Positions 1 to 13,833 of a stretch of 64,000 bases of DNA are shown here, piece by piece. The translations under genes and the position numbers were made by a program. Origin of the DNA: Desmodesmus armatus. Taxonomy: Eukaryota > Chlorophyta > Chlorophyceae > Sphaeropleales > Scenedesmaceae. The stretch covers positions 124,001 through 188,000 of the forward strand of contig VIIQ02000087.1 in assembly GCA_007449985.2 (NCBI GenBank), read 5' to 3'. Under the pieces are notes generated by a model that was not told the DNA's origin, did no database searches, and was given only the letters and a program-made list of their open reading frames with translations. Positions within the stretch are counted from its first letter, which is position 1. Each line of letters begins with the position of its first letter.

Positions 1-43
1 GTCGTCACTCATGCATGTGTGCATGCGTGTGTGTGTCCTGCAG

Positions 44-1322
44 GTGCCTGATGCCCGGCTACTATGTGATGCGCTTTGGCAGGTCGCCTCAGAGCCTCAT
101 CGGCAATGCAGCTGGACTGAAGGACCCCGTGTACACACAGGTGCGGTGGGTTTGGGGTTTGGGGTTTAGGTACTGAGGCTAGGGTTTAGGTACTGAGGCT
201 AGGGTTTAGGTACTGCGGTATTGAGGCTAGGGTTTAGGTACTGAGGCTAGGGTTCAGGTACTGAGGCTAGGGTTTAGGTACTGCGGTATTGAGGCTAGGG
301 TTTAGGTACTGAGGCTAGGGTTCAGGTACTGCGGTACTGAGGCTGGCACCCTGGCACTGCTCGGCCGGCGGACATGCATGCTGGCGTCCTCGACAGAGTG
401 CAGCCAAGCAGCAGTGTCACGCCGTGTGCCCACACGTGCGGAGTGTCGAGTTGTTCTGCAATTTGCCAAGTAGGCCCTGTAATACAGCACCAGCGTGCAC
501 ACATCAAATGCTTGTTCATGGGGCTGGTGAAGGTTGTACACAATCAGGCAGGCAGGCGGGCCGGCAGGCTGGCAACCAGGCACGTTGGCCACTTTCCGCG
601 ACTGGCGTGCAACTGAACACGTGTGTTGCCTGCCTGTTTCCTCCTACCTGCAGCAACAAATGCTTGTGAGCAGGGCCACCCCAGGTGTGAACACTCGCTA
701 CGAGTGGGTGCAGGAGGCATATGAGCAACTCACACTCTGCAAGTATGAGGGCCGACCACACACCGGCAAGAACTGGGACAGGACCTTCACAAACCCCAGG
801 TACATACTGCTGTTATGGTGCCACCGGCTGACACTGCCTGCCGCAGCAGGCATAATGGAAAGTTTCCAACGTTCAGCGGCACTTGCAACAGCAGTAAATA
901 TACATGTGCAGCGGCAGGGTTCTTGCGTTTCAATTCATCTGTGGTGACGGGAGCTTGCTAGCATCTTGGTCAGTACCGTACCACACCAAACCTCTATGTC
1001 CCTGACCCCCAATCTCCCTTCCACTTGCCCCTGCCTGCTCTCTCCCTGACCGTAACACTACAGGTGCCCGCTGTCCGCCAAGTACGGAGCAAACCTTGCA
1101 AAAATGACGGCCATGCAGGACACTTACGATCCCGAGCGTGTCTTCGAGCCGGAGCTTTGGCGTCGGGTAGTGGCTGGCGAGGGCTACAGTGTGAAGCCAA
1201 AGTGTGTGCTGGAGCGTTCTTGCTACTGTGAAGCAGATGAGCACTGTGGCGATGGACATGTGTGTGTCAACAGCATCGCCTTCCCACAGTACAAGCAGTG
1301 CAGGCCTAGGGTGATGAACTAA
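44..1322 (+). CDS. GULLO: L-gulonolactone oxidase-like protein (plant GULLO type), 3' exons only
   Basis: These are the last three exons, 44-140, 654-799 and 1064-1322, with GT-AG borders that keep frame and a TAA stop; the FAD-binding N-terminal half lies left of the window. The family is FAD-dependent and oxidises aldonolactones on the route to ascorbate or related acids. Seen: the GRPHTGKNW segment typical of the ALO/GULLO C-terminal domain, then YGANLAKM and YDPERVFEPELW, which match the usual 'YDP..xF...' stretch. The tail is Cys-rich (CVLERSCYCEADEHC, then GHVCV and QCRP). It matches in spacing the Cys-rich tail known from plant GULLO proteins and missing from animal GULO. Secretion is usual for the plant family, but the signal peptide is outside the window. 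Intron 1 (141-653) holds a telomere-like minisatellite. The symbol is a family-level assignment. Confidence 0.82.
145..348 (+). repeat. Intronic telomere-like minisatellite
   Basis: About eight or nine copies of a roughly 20-base unit, GAGGCTAGGGTTTAGGTACT, alternate with a longer variant carrying an extra GCGGTATT. Each unit contains the plant-type telomere core AGGGTTTAG or a one-base variant, AGGGTTCAG. The array lies in the first visible intron of the gulonolactone oxidase gene. Confidence 0.85.
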
Positions 1323-2594
1323 ATGTCAAGGCTTCAAGTTGAGGCTGCTGCAATGTTTGATTAGCAGTGAGACCTTGCTGGGGCCTTTTGTGACCATTTC
1401 TTATGTGGCCGCTCGCTAAAACGTTTGTTTTTTGGGTTGTTGGTTAAAAGAAAAGGTGCCAAACTGCTGTGTTAGCAGGGATGGCTTTCTGCATCACCTT
1501 CTGTGCGTAGCTTTCGCTGATGCATTGTGGTGTTGATGATGCATATAATGTTGTGGATCGTCTCAGACGGTCAGATAGGGTCTCCCAGCTACAAAGTGTG
1601 CGCACAGCAAGCAATGCAGCTTGCCGCATGAAGCACCAACCAGTGCAGTTGCGTGGTTTGTACATGGAGTGTACCATGCGCTGGTCGTGGGTTGCCTGGA
1701 TATCCGCTAGTAGTGTACTGGGATAGGCGGTGCTGCAGTTGCACCCCTTTGAAAAAGCCGTCGCGCTGGGTTTGATGTGATGTGGTACGATTGCATGCAT
1801 GCGCATGTGCATGCATGACCTTGTGCTGCTGGCCCTCCAGGCTCCAGTGAGTGTTATCACTTCTCACCCCGTGGCACACTGTGCCGTGACGGTCATGTGT
1901 CGCATCACATCGCTGGATCTTGTCTCAGAGTCCGTGTACACACTGTGTGAGCGGCAGAGTGGCCGTTTGAGTTGGGTCAGTGACGTAGGCAAGCACCAAC
2001 CTGCTGCAAAACTGCCACCTTTGACTTGCTTGGTCAAGCCTGGCTTTCCTGTGTTTTGTTGAGTGCTATTGTGGCCACTGGTTGACCTCATGTTTTTGTT
2101 GTGGCCTTGCATAGGAGCACACATTGGTATCAGGCCTGGGTCTGGTGACGGCAATGCCCTCAATGCATGTGTGTCGTGTGTGTCACAGCCACTGGCAGTG
2201 ACACATTGTCACAGTGTCACAGTGGGAGGCTGTGACACACAGCCACTGGCAGTGACACATTGTCAAGACATTGTCGCAGCATAGTGCAGTATCTTTTTGA
2301 CCTGTTGGTGCACTGCTGCACATCCCGTAGTCTCAACAAGATTGTACATTGAACACGTCAGGGTTTAAGTTTTGGGGGGGTTGGGGTTTCCTAAACCTAA
2401 ACCCTAAACCCTAACCCCCCCCCTAACCCTAACACAGACACCTTGCCAGAGGTGCAACTCTGTGGGAGGCCAGCAGCAGGGCCCCATCCAGAAACACTTG
2501 GCAGACCCTGTCAGTTGCCGTGCCAAAAAAAAGCCAAACAAGCCTTGAATGCATGTAACATGCGTTCAGCCACATGGGCGGTAAGTAAATTCAA
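1323..2594. other. Intergenic stretch without a recognised gene
   Basis: This is the region between the convergent gulonolactone oxidase and methyltransferase genes. It holds a direct repeat of about 28 bases (2187-2215 and 2239-2267, core GCCACTGGCAGTGACACATT) rich in GTGACA/TGTCAC palindromes. It also holds the telomere-like block listed separately. I see no coding region. Confidence 0.6.
2358..2434. repeat. Interstitial telomere-like sequence in inverted arrangement
   Basis: Degenerate (TTTAGGG)-type units on the plus strand (AGGGTTTAAGTTTTGGGG, then GGGGTTT) run directly into (CCCTAAA)-type units (CCTAAACCCTAAACCCTAA). Two short telomeric tracts therefore face each other with their G-rich strands converging. 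Confidence 0.75.
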
Positions 2595-2790
2595 GCCAAG
2601 CACAGTCATCAACCACAATAAGAAGCCTAGGCCAAGCTTGCACTGCTGCCAAATCATTCAAACCTCAAGGGGCCGCTGCAGCAGCACCCACCAAGCCAGC
2701 GGCCGTTTATATGACACGTTTGTGTAAAAATCGGTGCTGTCATACCGTGTCTGCCACAGCAGTGCCATCTGATACCAAGCCGACCAAGCA
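2595..2790 (-). repeat. Partial duplicate of the methyltransferase last exon (downstream copy)
   Basis: This stretch repeats about 2837-3015 with roughly 240 bases offset, including the sequence encoding the C-terminal protein motif. On the minus strand it still reads KRPLAWWVLLQRP followed by a stop. It is a tandem copy of the 3' end of the neighbouring gene and has no exon structure of its own. Confidence 0.75.
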
Positions 2791-2895
2791 ATGCAGGAAT
2801 CCATCAGTCAGCAACACAAACTGTAACCGAACACAGGACCAGCACACTCATTAACCACAACAAGGAGCCCTGGCCATGCTTGCAACGCTGCCAAA

Positions 2896-4830
2896 TCAAA
2901 CCCCACGCGGCCGTTGCAGCAGCACCCACCAAGCCAGCGGCCGTTTATTCAACACGTTTGTGTAGTATTCAGTACTGTCAAACCGTGTCTGCCGCAGCAG
3001 CACCAGCTGCAGGCCAGCAGCAAGCAACGGCTGCAAAAGCTGCTGTGCTGTCATCACATTTGGGCCAACTTCAGGTTCATTGGCATTGCCAGCAAGTATC
3101 ATGAGGAGGCCTCCAGGGTTTAGGAGATCATGGAGCAGCTTGGGCAGGCGGTCCTTCTGCTGAGCTTGGTCTCTCACCAGGACGTGATAGACTGGGACGC
3201 AAGATACAGCAGCAACAGTGTTGCAGGGGTAGGGTGGGGTAACCGGAAGTCCCCGCAGACCCAGCGCATCAGTGAGCAATCGAGTTGTGGTGTGTCAGCA
3301 CAGGGAGTCCATCCAGCCAAGGCATCAACCATCCAAGGATGTGACATTCCGACGTTGCGTGAAAGTGCGTGTTGCACATGTGGAGTACGTGGGGAGCATG
3401 CATGCGATCAACAGCTCTCAGAAGGAGGGGTCATGCGCGTTCGTCATGGTTACTGTCAAGGCAAAGCAACCTAAACCCGTCAGCCTCAACAACGAAGTAA
3501 GACAGCAGCACAGCCTGCCCTTGGTGCATTCAAAGCAGCGGCAACCGCTCAGATAGGTAAATCATAGGGTTCAGTATGCTGAATCCCATGATATACCCAC
3601 TTGAGCTGCTGCCGCTACAACAAATGCACAAGAAGTCAGCCAGGCAGTTAACCCAGCAGAGGCGGTGCTTGTGCTGAGCTTGGTCTCTTACCAGCACGTG
3701 AGTGACTGGGGCATAAGACAACTGCACCACATGCATGGGGTACTCCAAGGTCCCCGCACACCCAGCGAGCAAGTTGTTATGTGTGGTTGGGGCGGGGGGG
3801 GGGGGGGGGGGGGCGTGCGTTTGTCATGGATATGGTGAATGCAAGGAGTCTAAACCCTTAGCCTAAACAAGGAAGGAGGGGGGGGAGCCGGACTGCCCCT
3901 GGTGCATCCATTGCGGTGGCAACTCAACCTCTAAGACAGGTAAATCATAGCGTTGAGCATGCTCAACCCTGAGGGATCGACCAAGTTCAACCCCATGATA
4001 TACCCCTTTGAGCTGCTGCCACTACACAAGTGCACAAGGGGTTATTCAGGCAGCCAACCCAGCATCCTACCAACCTAGACATGCAGCACACACCTTGACA
4101 GTCGTAAATCAAGTCATAGCCACAGGTCTGTCCTGCATCTGCACTGCAAGCGCCATCCTCACAACCTGCCCCAGTCCCGTGCTGTTTCTGTAGCTGGAAG
4201 ATGTCTTGCTGCAGCCATGCAGGGTTATCAGCTGGTAAGCCCTCTGCTGCTGATGCAGCAGCAGCGGCTTGTAGGGCTGGTGCAGATATGTCCACAGCAG
4301 TGACACGAAAGCCTTGGCGGGCCAGCCAACGGGAGCTGGCGCCAGTACCGCAGCCCAGCTCCAGCACCCGACCACCTGCATTGCAGCGCGGGGGCGTACA
4401 TACAGCATGGCAGGGGCGATTGTTGCAGTGCTTTGAACAACGTTGACATCCACAGCACAGCTGACAATGCTGCATAGTGTCAGCACCCACGTGAATTTTT
4501 GTTACAAGCGTCAAGGAGAGCGATGGGATTACCTTTTGGCGGCTTTGATGCGGCGCATTGCTCACAGACATGCAGCGCCTGCTGTGGAATGTCTTCAGGT
4601 GGCAGGCACATGGGCGCCTGACTGGCCAGTTCTGCTATCGAATTGTCATCAGATCCAGAAGCAGCGATGTGTTTCCTGACTGTTTCTGCAGGGAGGCAGG
4701 TGCAGAGGTAGTCCACAAGCTGGCTTGATGGGAGCTGGCTGTCAAAGGGTGCAGCACTGCCCTCAGCAGTGTAGAAGCGGTCCCACTTTGCTGCCAGCGG
4801 GTTTGGCTGAGTCTGCTCTTGTGCATCCAT
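2896..4830 (-). CDS. Class I SAM-dependent methyltransferase
   Basis: Three exons on the minus strand, 4830-4533, 4375-4094 and 3191-2896, join in phase 1 at both introns and give 291 residues. Seen: an N-terminal KWDRFYTAEG stretch like the 'W..rY..g' opening of small-molecule methyltransferases. Motif I, VLELGCGTGASS, binds SAM, and VTAVDISAPAL supplies the acidic residue that binds the ribose. Then come YDLIYDCQVYHVL (motif IV region), LLNPGGLLMIL and a C-terminal WWVLLQR. The substrate cannot be told; the fold resembles the thiopurine/tellurite-type (Methyltransf_11/25) group. The start Met at 4830 opens the first exon, and no organelle-targeting stretch is obvious. Intron 2 (3192-4093) contains duplicated pieces of exon 3 and intron sequence. 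Confidence 0.85.
3480..4060. repeat. Tandem duplication inside methyltransferase intron 2, with decayed exon-3 copy
   Basis: Two units starting near 3480 and 3850 share stretches such as GGTAAATCATAG, ATGATATACCC and TTGAGCTGCTGCC. Between them, at about 3660-3715 on the minus strand, lies a copy of the start of exon 3. It reads THVLVRDQAQHKHRL after a CCCCAG acceptor, against YHVLVRDQAQQKDRL in the real exon, and then loses homology. It looks like a dead exon copy. Confidence 0.75.
3794..3813 (+). repeat. Poly(G) tract (20 G)
   Basis: An uninterrupted run of about 20 G lies in methyltransferase intron 2. Comparable runs occur at 13517-13541, 41630-41644, 62378-62397 and 62574-62587, all outside coding exons. 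Confidence 0.9.
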
Positions 4831-5215
4831 CTGATCTCAGTTTATAAAAGCTACCAACCAAACTCTGTATCACAGTATTTCATGAATGGATGACTGAGAA
4901 GCCTGTGCATAATTCAGAAGGCAGTGCAGTGATCCAGTTTCCTTGCTTGATCAGTGCCTTGCCTGTCGATCAGTGGTTTCACCGAGGAAGGCGCTTACAG
5001 ATTTTCAAAGCAATTCAAAGGCTCCTGCTAACACCGTAGCGTACATATGCGTTCCCGTGAATGTTGACAAACGATGACTGAACTGAACGAATGATGGTGG
5101 ACGAACGAGGTTGGTGCAAAACGCCGGTGAGCTGCCACTTTGCCTACTCTGCGACCATTCAACAATATACTGGGGCGCTTTTGGCTCAATTGCCACTCCT
5201 TGTCTAACAACCACA

Positions 5216-7005
5216 ATGCAGCAGCTGGTCACAAAGCCCCAGACGGTGTCCAGCAGGCCCGCTGGCGTATGCCCTCAAACTAGCTTTTATCACCAGGTAT
5301 GTGCTTCTTTGACCTGCCTGATGGGTGCACCAGGCATCCTATTGGTTTCTGTCGCACCCATGTGACTGGTCACCACAGCACACCCATTGGTGACATCGCA
5401 CAAACCAAAGCCACTCCTCACTGCAGTCTTCCACGTGAACAAACTGTTCCTTCTCCTTCAATCTGTATGCACAGTTAGCCAGGCGGTTGGCCCTACCTAG
5501 CCATCACCGGCTACAACAGCAGCACCAGCAGCGGCAATGTGTGAGGCTCCAGGCAACACCCAAGCCAGGCCTCAGTGCTGACTTCCTGACAGAAAACCCT
5601 ATTGGAAAGCTGCTGTCAGGGTGAGCAGTAGCATTTGCACACAAGCAATGCATCCCCCATCATGCCTGATTCAGTCTATCCAGCGAGGCTGTAGCTGCTG
5701 TGGGGCCCCATTCCTGTGCCAATGTAGTTGCGCCTCATGAGCCTGTTTGGTGTTCGATTACATCTTGAGCCATGTGGCAGCTGCTGACGGGGCAGCACTG
5801 CATGTAAGCAGAGGCAGTGCTGTCTTACAAGGACATATGTTCCCTGTTGTGCAGGCTGGTGGGCACTCCAGTGTTTGTGGGCATGGAGCTGGTGGCGCTG
5901 CTGGTGAGCTGGGGTGCAGGAAGGCATGAAGTAGCCAGCAACAATTTGAACCAGCAGCGACTTAGGCCACCATTGGCTTGGGTGCAACTCTGGCAAAGTG
6001 TGTGTTGGGTGTGATGCACAGTGTCGTATGATGCCTGCACACTTATGTATGTGTGGGGTCTCGCAGTTTAGCAGATGCTTGTGCGATGCCTGAGCAGTGC
6101 CTGCCACACAAAATCAGTCAGTGGGGCAGGCTTGGTGGTGCTGCTGTACCAGTTGGCACTGCGTGCTGTGCTATGCTGTGCTGCGTGCTGCAGGTGATGC
6201 TGGGGTTGACTGATGCAGGCTACTCAGGCGACTGGAGCCGAATTGGGGCCATCACGAAAGGTACTGCCATCAGCACAGACATACTCGTCACACCTGCGCG
6301 CGGTACCATTGCACTGCTCCAAATATGTCTGCATGCCTGCCCTGCTCACCAGCATTTGAAACAGGCAGCATTGAAGCAGTCGCTGATCAGAGTCAAGCCA
6401 CACTACGGAGCTGGTGTATGCACATGATTGCTTGCAGGGGCTGTCACCTGCACCTCACCACCACGCCCCCCCCTCCGGTGCTGCCCTTTAACTGCTGCAG
6501 ACCAAGAACTGCTGCTGCAGCAGCTTGCCGTTGTTGCCTGGTCCCTGCACGGCGTGTGCGGTCTCATCACGGCAAAGATTGCCAGCAGCAAAGGACGCAA
6601 CCCTGCTGTCTCTTTCGTGAAGGTAAGCTTACTGAGCGGCTGTTGCCTGCATGTGGTGGCCCCTTTCCCATTCTGTAGGCTTCTGTCTCTGTCAAGAGCA
6701 CATACTGCTGCAGACATCAGGAGGATCAGGGAATTATGCTGCACGTGGTGGCATTGTGGCTGTCGAGAGGCACCTGCTGTCTATGTCTGCAAAGTGAGTC
6801 GGGCTGCTTGTCCAGCTTGAACAGAGGGAAAACATCTCCCTTTTTCTTGCCATGTCTTCAAGTATGTGTGTTGCGCATGTGTCCTTGTGTGCTGCAGGGT
6901 GTGCTGTTTGGCAGCCTGCATGTGTTTGAGGAGCTGGTGCTGCCGCCAGTGGATGGCCAGCCTCTCAGGGGTGCAGCAGCAGACACACCTGCGCGCAGGC
7001 GCTGA
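5216..7005 (+). CDS. Small predicted plastid membrane protein with YSGDWSRIG motif
   Basis: Six exons fit with consistent phases: 5216-5296, 5520-5620, 5855-5903, 6194-6260, 6501-6622 and 6898-7005. They give about 176 residues. The first 45 or so residues are rich in Gln, Ser, Thr and Arg and lack acidic residues, like a plastid transit peptide. Then follow ATPKPGLSADFLTENPIGKL, a hydrophobic exon (LVGTPVFVGMELVALL), the motif GYSGDWSRIGAITK, a hydrophobic helix (LAVVAWSLHGVCGLITAKIA) and a final exon, GVLFGSLHVFEELVLPP. The YSGDWSRIG stretch recalls an uncharacterised plant plastid membrane protein family (I think DUF7887, but this is from memory). No catalytic residues are evident. The exon model is by phase matching only; the 49-base exon 3 and the start are the weakest points. 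Confidence 0.6.
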
Positions 7006-8717
7006 GCACCTGGGGGGTATGGAGGTGTCGGCAGCAGCAGCAGCAGCAGCCGCAGGGGCAGCAGCAGGTACCTAGGAGGGGGTGGAGGTGTCGGGCGCCC
7101 CACACACGCTGCATCTCCGCAAAGCGCCCCCTGGTCTTGCTGAGGCGTCAGCAGACTCACCTGCTGCTGAGGCAGCAGCTGGCAGGCCCCTGTACAGACG
7201 AGGAGGGTTGACATACCTTGGCATGTGCTGCTGCCCAGGGTTTATATCTGGGCATGAGCTGCTGCAGTGCATCTGTGGTGTGTTGGGTGTGGCTCACCTG
7301 AGCCTGGGAACAGACGGCTTAGGCATTCCTTTGTTGAACATCTGTGAGGCGACCAATGAAGCCAAAGAAGCCGGCTTGCTTGCTGTCATGTGCAGCTGTT
7401 TGTGCGACAGAGAGCGTCTCTGCCTGCACAGCTGGGGTTGCTGACAGCTGCTGCATCATCACTTGGGGGTTATGTGTATGCTGTGGAATATGGGGGGGGG
7501 AGTTGTTGACTTTTTTGTGGCTGCTGTGTTTGCACTGACTGTTCCGGAAGTCGTGGGGGGTTCAGGGATGGACATGGGGCGGTCCAGTCCCTCCTTTTGC
7601 CATTGCTCAACTGCGCCTTGCTGAGGTCAGCCAAGTTGGCTGTGACTGCTGGTACTGGGGGCGTGGTCTTCCACGCAGGCTTCATGGATCGACTGTGTTG
7701 AGAACATCACAAGGGTGTCATCCAGCCAGGAAAGGAAACCAGGTGCACCCAACTTGGTTGCAGCTGTCTAGCATCTCTGCTGTTGGGCAGCTTAGACAGT
7801 GCGCGCCTGATCAAGTCGCGAGCTTGCTGACAGCCTGCATCCTGACGCAAACCTCCTGTCTGTGTCAGCAGTGCAGTCCAGTATGAGAGTTGGGCCATTT
7901 GCTGTGGTGTGAGCATCAGCCAAAATACATCTTCGTTACATCTGCAGCTTTTTTTGAACATACTCCAGTTGCACACACAGTTGCAACATGCTGGCCACCA
8001 CGAACCAGTAGGGCCAGAAGGGGCAAGTTGCTCCCAGCTCAACATGCGCGCCCAACGCAACCACACGGAAGCGCCTTTCTTTTTGAAACCGTCATTACTG
8101 CGGGCAATCAAAATTACAGCCGCCAGTTTACTCACCGGTCACACTATCGCGGTCCCAGCCAATATGAGTCAACCCACCGGGAAGTGTGCTGTCTGAAGCA
8201 CAATCCATCGCATTCAGTCGGACCTGATACCCGCGTTTGCTGGTTGTTTTCACCGCCCGCCTGCGCACGCCCACCTGACCCGGTGACAGCTTACACATAT
8301 TTCTTGGCATCATCGATAAGGAGGAGAAGAGGACGGGTGGAGGTCGAGCTTCCACGCGTCTCACAATCATCTTACCAGCTTTCGGGTTGCGCTGGTGCTC
8401 TCAGCTTGCCAGGGTCAGCTTCCATCAACCAGCGTCAAAAAGACGTCAGACTGACGTTCACAACCTGTCAGCGTCAAGACACGCAATCGTTCAGGTGCTT
8501 TCGGCGCAGCACGCCTCCCGCAGCAGCGCCTGGGCATCCCGCATCCGGTCGTTTGATTGATTGGCAGTGAGTACCAGCCAGAATGGCGACCAGAGAGCAT
8601 GTGGGGCAGCAACACGCAAGGTAAGGCATAGTTACCGGGACCTTTGCGATGGCTCCCATGTTCTGTGATGTCACCGCCATAGCTGACTGGGTGTGCTTGC
8701 TGTTGCTTTTTTGCAGC
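7006..8717. other. Intergenic region, probable 3' UTR and promoter
   Basis: The stretch after 7006 contains an imperfect GCAGCA run (about 7033-7070) and probably 3' UTR. The part from about 8040 to 8560 has a different, less repetitive composition and precedes the four-TM gene, so it may be its promoter or 5' UTR. A long open frame at 7890-8570 has low-complexity content without recognisable domains, and I do not call it a gene. Confidence 0.4.
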
Positions 8718-11053
8718 ATGAGTTGCTGCAGAGCCTTCCCATTCATACCTCTGGCATGCTTACTGATCTTGGTAGTGGGTATACCGATATGGTGAGTAGG
8801 TTGCTGGTCATGCAGCGGCCTAGTGTGACGGCATGGTAACCCTCCTGCAACAGCAGGTCAGCAGAGCCCCAGTGGTGGGTGATGCCACCATCAAAAGCAC
8901 CCAGGACGTCCACACCCCATAAGCAAGGAAGTTTTGTAACCAGCAGCTGTGGCCTGTCTTGTGCAAGTGCCCCAATCATGCGCATCGTCGCGCTGTGCTG
9001 TCCCCATGGTGTGCTTGCAGCCACCCGCATCCGCACACCAGCGTGTACGGCGACATGCATGCTCTGCGGCTGCCTCTCAACCCTGCAGACTGTGTTTGCT
9101 TGTATGCAGGGTTATTTATGCACAGGCTGCTGCCACCGCCACAAATGACACCCTCACAGCAGCAGGAGTTGACACCTCCTCCCTTCAGTCCCTGTTGAGT
9201 ACAGTGGACTTGATCCGGACAGTGGTGCTGGCGCTGTCGGTTGTGACGGTATTGGCAGTGCTGGCGCTGTGCGTGGTGCATGCCTTGCGCAAGGCAGGAA
9301 GAAGCAGAGGCGGTGAGTGCCAAAACAGCGCTGGCAGTGCTGGCTTCCATGCAGCTGACTCTGGCACCCGCCACCACGGTCACACGCGCTTCCCAGGTTT
9401 GCTTGCAAGGAACCAACCATGGAACCAAGCCAGGAAGCAGGCTGTTTCAATGGTGTGCATGCTTATCAGCCTGCCCGCATGATGCTGTGTGCAGGTGTCA
9501 ACCCCTCGCTATGCAGGAGCCTCATTGCTGCAGATGGCACCGCAACAGCGCTGCTGTGGGTTGTGCTGACGGGCGCTGTGGTGCTGGTGGCGCTGACAGC
9601 TACATTGTTCCTGGGCTCCATGGCAGCAAGTGGCCTGCTCACAATGGTGACCAGGTGCGCAACAGCAGCAGCAGCAGGCAGCCAGCTAGCCAGTATACAC
9701 CGCATGCGCTCAGGAGCATGCAGCATGCAGCAACCACTATGGGTATATTGATATTTGGAAGATGAGAGAACACACCTGCAGGCAGCGCATGCTGGGGGTT
9801 TTGTATTTCAGCTCTCTTGGCCTCAAGCCAGGGCACCTCTGTCCTGCAGCTGTCGCATGTGCTGACTCGGCCGCGACCGTCCATCCAATCCACCCTGCAG
9901 GTTCTCCACTGATGCAGAGAAGGCCGCCAATAAGGCAGTCGCATCCTCGCAGGGTCTGATCGATCAGCTGAGGATTGTGCAGCTGGCGGGGTTGGATGTG
10001 GCCCCGCAGGAAGTGAAGGACAACCAGTGGTACAAGGACTTCAGGAATGGTGTCAACAACTTCAATCAGACAGGTGGGCAGCTGGCGCTGTTGTAGGTCA
10101 GAGTGTTAGGCCGCAGTTGCCGCGTCACAGCCAGAATTGATCGTCCACGGTTGGCTGCGCCTGGGGCCCTGAACATCACACAGCCGTGGGCATGGCATAG
10201 ACAGTGGTTTTGCCTTGGTGAATGGCTCTGCGCATGGGTTGAAAGGATGGCAGCCGTCCTGGTGCACCAACTCAGTTGGAGTCCGTGCTGGTGCTGGTGC
10301 TGACTGCCTGTGGGTGCTGTTCTGCAGTTGCGAACACTGCGAAGACGCCTTCGTCTGCTGACTGCCAGCCTGGGTGTATCTCCCTTGACTTCTTGGCGGG
10401 CCTTGCTGGGCTCAACTCCACCTGCATCTGCCTGACAAAGACCATCAACAACGTCCAGACCGGCTTGCAAGCTACTCAGCAGGTGCGCCAGCTCTTCTGA
10501 TACAGCCTGGCATAAATCTTCCCATGGGGTTTCCATGCGTACAGCTGTCCCTGCAGTTTCTCCCAAGTATTGGCGCTTGCAAAATTTGCAGGCGTTGTCT
10601 GCTTTCCGTCTCGGCGCGTGCTGAAACATGTTTGGTTCACTGACTGACTTTGCTACCTGTCGGCTGTTTTGAATGCTGTGCTGTGTCTTTGCGCAGGCAA
10701 CTCTGATCTCCCTGGTGGGTTTGGTGCTCATCTACCTGGCCTGCTCTTGGCTGTTGATATACCTTGCATCAGCCTTCACCAGTGCAAGGAGAGACCTAAA
10801 GGATCACAGGCGGCAGCAGCGCCTGGCAAAGTCCAGCTCAGCAGGCGACGGCCTCTACGCCAGCAGCGGCGCCAGCAGCGGCAGCGGCTCCGCAGCAGAC
10901 GCAGCAATAGACATCCGCGCAGACGACAGCCCGGTCGGGCACAAGTCTGTCAGTGCAGTTGGGCAGAGGACCGGCTTCCCTTTCATGCATGATGTTGTGA
11001 CGGCCGATTCTCGGAATGAGAGGGATGTGGGCCGCCGCCTGCCCTTTGTGTGA
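8718..11053 (+). CDS. Predicted four-TM protein with Cys-containing extracytosolic loop, function unknown
   Basis: Six exons join in frame: 8718-8791, 9110-9312, 9495-9654, 9901-10073, 10328-10482 and 10697-11053. They give 373 residues. Hydrophobic segments lie at about residues 9-25 (signal peptide or TM1), 61-84, 110-138 and 256-282. Between the last two is a loop of about 115 residues with the pattern DCQPGC...NSTCICL, four Cys and an N-glycosylation sequon. After the last helix come a basic stretch (SARRDLKDHRRQQR) and a Ser/Gly-rich cytosolic tail. The layout of paired helices around a Cys loop recalls tweety- or prominin-like membrane proteins, but I see no diagnostic motif. The start ATG follows a TTTTGCAG, so an upstream exon could exist. 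Confidence 0.65.
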
Positions 11054-11309
11054 GCAGCGCTGGCGCGCTGCTGCGGTCACCACCCACAGCCTAGCCCCCA
11101 GCCTGTGCTGTGAGCTTGTATACTGCCGCTCCGCAGTGGGGGTGGTGAGGGCGTTGTGGGGGTGATCGCTGGGCCAGATCAACGACCAAGGTTGCTTTAC
11201 AGCCCTGTCATGGTCTGTGCTTCCAGGTGTGTGCAGGTTTGCCCATTGCGCAGCATGCTTGAGTGGCTGTTGTCACCTGCTTGTCTGTCTGTATGCTGCC
11301 TGTCTATCT

Positions 11310-13833
<2,524 letters not shown>

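Noticed and set aside
1791..1815. TGCATGCATGC palindromes as a specific regulatory element
   Set aside because: The motif recurs all over the window (for example 16599-16635, 19640-19705, 34210, 44640) in introns and spacers, so no gene-specific role can be argued.
2900..4100. CRISPR-like arrangement of repeats in the methyltransferase intron
   Set aside because: Units are long, imperfect tandem copies of gene sequence rather than short identical repeats with unique spacers, and the genome is eukaryotic.
7890..8570. 226-codon open frame upstream of the four-TM gene
   Set aside because: No domain, no homologous-looking stretch, and its position fits promoter or 5' UTR. It stays possible as a 5' exon but is unsupported.
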